DNA of 64,000 bases, taken from assembly GCF_004346865.1 (NCBI RefSeq), contig NZ_SMGR01000001.1, positions 62,001-126,000 of the forward strand. The letters are read 5' to 3'. This document shows, in pieces, positions 60,759 to 64,000 of the stretch; within the stretch, counting starts at the first letter, position 1; every line of letters begins with the position of its first letter. Source of the stretch: Shimia isoporae. GTDB taxonomy: Bacteria; Pseudomonadota; Alphaproteobacteria; Rhodobacterales; Rhodobacteraceae. The notes beneath the pieces are model-generated. The model ran no database searches. It worked only from the letters and a program-made list of their open reading frames with translations, and was not told the origin of the DNA. A program made the translations under genes and the position numbers.

Positions 60759-63344
60759 TCAGGCCGCCATCAAAACATCAAGGGCGTCTTTGGTTTGCTG
60801 CCATACGGACGGGAGTTCGGCCAGCAGCTTGGCAGTTTCATCAAAGGCTGCCTCGTGCATGCTGGCTTCTGCCATCAGCAACGTTTGGCGCAGTTGCGCT
60901 GCCCCGAACACGGCCGCGCTACCTGCAACAGTATGAAGCCGGTGGGTCAGCGCGCCGAACTGGCTTTCTTCTGACCTGTCTGCGTCCGAAACGAGGGTGT
61001 CCACCTCGTCAATAAAACGGGTCAGCAGGCGGGCGAAGACAGCTTCTCCCATACCCTCGCGGTTCGCAGCAAGCTGTCCGGTGTCCAACAAGTCTACTGC
61101 GCCAGAAGCAATGGGGGTGTTAAGGTTTGTGAGGGCCAGACGCATGTCGTTCAGATTAAGTGGTTTGGGCAGGAAACCGTTCATTCCGGCCTCAAGAAAG
61201 CGGTCCCGTTCCTGTGGTAGGATGTTGGCAGAGACCGCGATGATCGGAACATTGCGGCTGGGCCCGTCACCGCACCGGATTGCGCGCGTGGCCTGCAGGC
61301 CGTCCATACCCGGCATTGCGATGTCCATGAGTATCAGGTCGAAATGGGCCGCTGCTGCGCGATCCACGCCGGTTTGCCCGTCTGTGGCTGTGACGACCGT
61401 GTGGCCATCTTTCTCGAGCAATTCGGTGGCCACTTCGCGGTTGATGGCGTTGTCTTCGACAAGCAGCACCGACATTTGTTGGTCCGCTTTGCTTGGCGCA
61501 GGTGCAGCGTCCACGCTTCCCGGTGCGCGGCCTCGCTCCATCGGTAGACGCACCCAAAAGGTGCTTCCTTCGAAGTTGGTGCTTTCGACGCCGATCGTAC
61601 CGCCAAGGCCCTGGACCAACCTGCGGGTGATGCCGAGACCAAGACCCGTGCCGCCGGTTTGACGACCAAAGGAGGTGTCCGAGGTGACAAAATCGTCAAA
61701 GACACGGTCAAGATCCTCGGTGGCGATGCCGATACCCGTGTCAATCACACGCAATTCTATGATTGGCTTGTCGCCCTCGGTTTCCGGCATCTTTTCGATT
61801 TCGACGGTGACGTTTCCGTCCGGAGTGAACTTGATGGCGTTGCCAAGCAAGTTGAGCAGTATTTGTTCGAGAGCGGCGCGGTCGGTACGCCCCCAGGTCA
61901 TGGGCGGGCCGACCCAGTGCCAGTCGAGATGCGTGCCATGCTGTTCCGCCTGACCTATCTGGCTGGCGACCAGTTCATCCAGCAGGGTTGTCAGGTCCGT
62001 GCATGCAATGTCGAAATCCAGTTCACCGGACTGAAAGCGGGCGATGTCCAGAACGCTGTCGACGTGGCGCATGAGAACGCGACCGGAAATATCCATGTTC
62101 CTCAGATAGCGGGTCTGCTTTTCTGTAAGGTCTGTGTCGTTCATCAAGGCGAGGTTGCCCAACACGCCGTTCAGAGGCGTGCGGATTTCATGGCTCATCA
62201 TGGTGAGGAATTCGGCTTTGGCCCGCTCACCCGCCAAAGCCTTGTCGCGTGTCTCCAGAAGCTCCTTTTCGGCGGCCACGCGTTTTGAAATGTCGTGCAT
62301 GAAGGCCACAAAGAGTTCCTGTTCCCCGTCGTCAGCACGCTGGATCGACAATTCTATCGGAAAGACTTCGCCGTTTGCGCGTTTTGCGCGCATGGTAACA
62401 CGACCCTTGCCTTCGATAGTGCCGGCCTCCCCGTCGCGGATGCGTCGGATGCTTTCAAGATGCAAGTCACGGCGGTCGTCCGGTGAAATCATTTCGACGA
62501 TGGGCCGACCTCGAACCTCGTCGAAGGTGTAGCCAAGGATTTCCTCGGCTGCCTTGTTGAATTCCAGCACATTGCCGGCAACATCTGTCACGATTACCCC
62601 GTCAAGGGATGTGGTCAGCACCGTTTGCATGCGATGGTTTGCTTGCGCGATGGCAATTTCCCGGGCACGGGATTTTCGGTAAATCGACAGAACATATCCC
62701 GTCAGGGCCGCCAGCGTCACAAAGAGCAGCAGAGCAAGGCCGGCCAGTTGCAATAGCATCGTGGTGATGGCGGCGCGATCTTCGTCACCTGCGCGGGCAA
62801 AGTAGGTGAGCGAGGAAATCGACAGGATGCGGGTGTTTTCCCGCAGTTCCGGACCGCGGCTGTACAGCACCGGCAGTGACGCAATCAACTGATCGTCGGA
62901 CCCATCAATGATCGGGACGAGCTCTTGAACATAAGTCCAGGTCTTGTTCAGTGCTTCAGAGAATTCGGGGATCGTCTCGACACGTTTGTAATGTGGCGAA
63001 GTGCGCAAAGTGTTCAGGCGGCTGTAGAAAATATCAAACCGCAGGCGGAGCTGATTGAGATTGGGTGACCCGTTCAAAAGCGCATCTTTGACCGCGTTGT
63101 TGAAGTCGCCGGCTTCCACTTCGATTTGCGAAAGGGACCAGCCGACATTGTCGGATGCTTCCGGACGCACGCCGCTGAAGTTCGTGATGACACGATAGGA
63201 AAGCAGCGACGACAGAGCGATGAGGGTCGCAAGTGCGAGTACCAAGGCGGCAGCAATCACACGGCGAGCGTAAGGCTGCGTCGAAAACTGCAGGGGGGCT
63301 GTAAGCGAGGATGCTGCCGTGAATCGAGAGGCCGTAGATTTCAT
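60759..63344 (-). CDS. Hybrid sensor histidine kinase (PAS-HisKA-HATPase-REC-Hpt)
   Basis: 861 residues. Membrane helices at about 28-50 and 200-225 flank a periplasmic sensor of about 150 residues. Then come a PAS domain (DGVIVTDVAGNVLEFNKAAEEILGYTFDEVRGRPIVEMI), HisKA with FLTMMSHEIRTPLNG, HATPase (LLGNAIKFTPDG, DTGIGI, GTGLGLGI), a REC domain (LLVEDNAINREVATELL ... DLILMDIAMPGMDG ... VSANI ... PKP) and an Hpt domain (THRLHTVAGSAAVFGA). The complete phosphorelay is present. A small exported protein is encoded immediately upstream (50 bases) and could be its sensing partner. Confidence 0.95.
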   Translation of the reverse strand: MKSTASRFTAASSLTAPLQFSTQPYARRVIAAALVLALATLIALSSLLSYRVITNFSGVRPEASDNVGWSLSQIEVEAGDFNNAVKDALLNGSPNLNQLRLRFDIFYSRLNTLRTSPHYKRVETIPEFSEALNKTWTYVQELVPIIDGSDDQLIASLPVLYSRGPELRENTRILSISSLTYFARAGDEDRAAITTMLLQLAGLALLLFVTLAALTGYVLSIYRKSRAREIAIAQANHRMQTVLTTSLDGVIVTDVAGNVLEFNKAAEEILGYTFDEVRGRPIVEMISPDDRRDLHLESIRRIRDGEAGTIEGKGRVTMRAKRANGEVFPIELSIQRADDGEQELFVAFMHDISKRVAAEKELLETRDKALAGERAKAEFLTMMSHEIRTPLNGVLGNLALMNDTDLTEKQTRYLRNMDISGRVLMRHVDSVLDIARFQSGELDFDIACTDLTTLLDELVASQIGQAEQHGTHLDWHWVGPPMTWGRTDRAALEQILLNLLGNAIKFTPDGNVTVEIEKMPETEGDKPIIELRVIDTGIGIATEDLDRVFDDFVTSDTSFGRQTGGTGLGLGITRRLVQGLGGTIGVESTNFEGSTFWVRLPMERGRAPGSVDAAPAPSKADQQMSVLLVEDNAINREVATELLEKDGHTVVTATDGQTGVDRAAAAHFDLILMDIAMPGMDGLQATRAIRCGDGPSRNVPIIAVSANILPQERDRFLEAGMNGFLPKPLNLNDMRLALTNLNTPIASGAVDLLDTGQLAANREGMGEAVFARLLTRFIDEVDTLVSDADRSEESQFGALTHRLHTVAGSAAVFGAAQLRQTLLMAEASMHEAAFDETAKLLAELPSVWQQTKDALDVLMAA

Positions 63345-63394
63345 GGCCGTTTGGCCTGAGAGGGGGTCAACGGTCTCTGCTGCATGGGCGCAGA

Positions 63395-63916
63395 TTAGTC
63401 GACGATTTCAAGCCTGTCGAGTTGCCACACGCTGTGTGAATAGACGATCGATGTCTGGTAGTCAGGCGAGGAATCATAAGGATAGATGATCCAAAGCGGG
63501 CCTTTGTCGCGACGGTGCATCGGCGCTCCGTCCATTTCATAGGCAAGGATTGGCGCTTGTGGGGCCAAGTCGGCGACCGGAATTTCTACGGTGTAGTCGT
63601 TTATAGCCGAGGCCCGCAGCGTGCTGCCTGAACTCCCCAGTTTATCAAGCAGCAACGCCAGCGGTACACCCGTGAACACATGAACCCCTTCTGTCCATAT
63701 GGTCGTTGTCGACACGGTCTGCGCGGGCAGTGCCCGAAGCGACTCGATGTCGAACGTTGCCGTGCCGTCAGCGTTCTTGGCGCTGATTTTGCCTGACACG
63801 GTCAAAATGACGTCTCCGGTGGTCTCACCTTTGACGCCTCCGGCCGCTAAGACCGTCGTGAGTGGTAGCAGCAGGCAAAAAATGAAGGATAGAGCGTTGC
63901 GAAGTGTCAATGTCAT
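63395..63916 (-). CDS. Exported molybdopterin-oxidoreductase-like domain protein without the cofactor cysteine
   Basis: 173 residues with a signal peptide (MTLTLRNALSFIFCLLLPLTTVLAAGG). The mature part (DVILTVSGKISAKNADGTATFDIESLRALPAQTVSTTTIWTEGVHVFTGVPLALLLDKLG ... MHRRDKGPLWIIYPYD) resembles the Oxidored_molyb fold, but contains no cysteine after the signal, so the metal-dithiolene ligand is missing. A ligand-binding or sensory role is more likely. The start at 63916 is chosen for the signal peptide; an ATG at 63958 is open but has no ribosome binding site. It is probably cotranscribed with the kinase. Confidence 0.72.
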   Translation of the reverse strand: MTLTLRNALSFIFCLLLPLTTVLAAGGVKGETTGDVILTVSGKISAKNADGTATFDIESLRALPAQTVSTTTIWTEGVHVFTGVPLALLLDKLGSSGSTLRASAINDYTVEIPVADLAPQAPILAYEMDGAPMHRRDKGPLWIIYPYDSSPDYQTSIVYSHSVWQLDRLEIVD

Positions 63917-64000
63917 ATCCCGTGTCCCGAATGCTGCGTTCTTTATCGCAGATGACATAAAACAACTGCAGCGGGCATAGGTATAGTTCCCTATCCGAAA

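Noticed and set aside
1..64000. tRNA, rRNA, CRISPR, prophage or insertion sequences
   Set aside because: No TPsiC-type motifs in spacers, no regular repeat-spacer array, no transposase or integrase and no terminal inverted repeats with target duplications were found.

Overview
The window reads as chromosomal DNA of an alphaproteobacterium, most likely a Rhodobacteraceae/Roseobacter-group member. This rests on an FnrL-type regulator next to hemN, a ccoNOQP/ccoGHIS cytochrome cbb3 cluster, a split F0 operon in the order atpI-B-E-X-F with a separate b' subunit, a TrcR (DUF1013) cell-cycle regulator, a membrane-anchored cytochrome c, and moderately high GC. I see no insertion sequence, prophage, CRISPR array, tRNA or rRNA. 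It is a core-genome stretch with a few accessory patches.

Layout. 1-4861 (minus): ffh, three tandem GNAT acetyltransferases, chorismate mutase, rpsP, bluB and the start of rimM. 4997-9783: a small orphan beta-rich protein beside a possible frameshifted remnant, two tandem tRNA trans-editing proteins, an azoreductase divergent from a LysR/EamA pair, and an ArsR regulator. 10012-12627: the F0 ATP synthase operon with terminator. 12700-19824: lipoprotein, RNase T2, trcR, a DEDDh exonuclease, recR/ybaB/phzF/dnaX and a small phosphatase. 20158-25239: cytochrome c, prephenate dehydratase, SRPBCC protein, NudC and a CpdB-like nucleotidase. 25289-25386: SRP RNA (ffs). 25568-31317: yejABEF peptide importer.

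31368-43833 is the low-oxygen block: hemN, fnrL, a universal stress protein, ccoNOQP, an AraC-family regulator, and ccoGHIS (ccoS is only 52 codons). FNR-type boxes (TTGAY-N4-RTCAA) precede hemN/fnrL, usp/ccoN, the AraC gene and ccoG. A fifth lies between hemC and hemE at 53107-53120. FnrL, encoded here, is the obvious candidate to tie heme supply to cbb3 oxidase production. 43854-51248: dld, a DacA-type carboxypeptidase with a SPOR domain, a HAD hydrolase, clpS, an RsmC-like methyltransferase, an SDR lacking the usual catalytic lysine, and hemF. 51315-54196: a small membrane protein, hemC and hemE. 54278-60755: an acyl-CoA catabolic operon (thiolase, two hotdog hydratases, acyl-CoA dehydrogenase, SDR, CoA-transferase) divergent from a LysR gene with a clean T-N11-A operator. 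60759-63916: a hybrid histidine kinase and a small exported protein resembling a cofactor-less molybdopterin oxidoreductase domain.

The most unusual non-coding signals are: two copies of an 11-bp-phased CGTCGGTA array in convergent-gene spacers (33604-33646 and 54210-54240); a structured leader (15-bp stem plus a second hairpin) ahead of the AraC gene; a large imperfect palindrome in the catabolic operon (55385-55461); an apparently leaderless, FNR-driven hemN promoter; and a G-quadruplex-type tract at 20020-20039.
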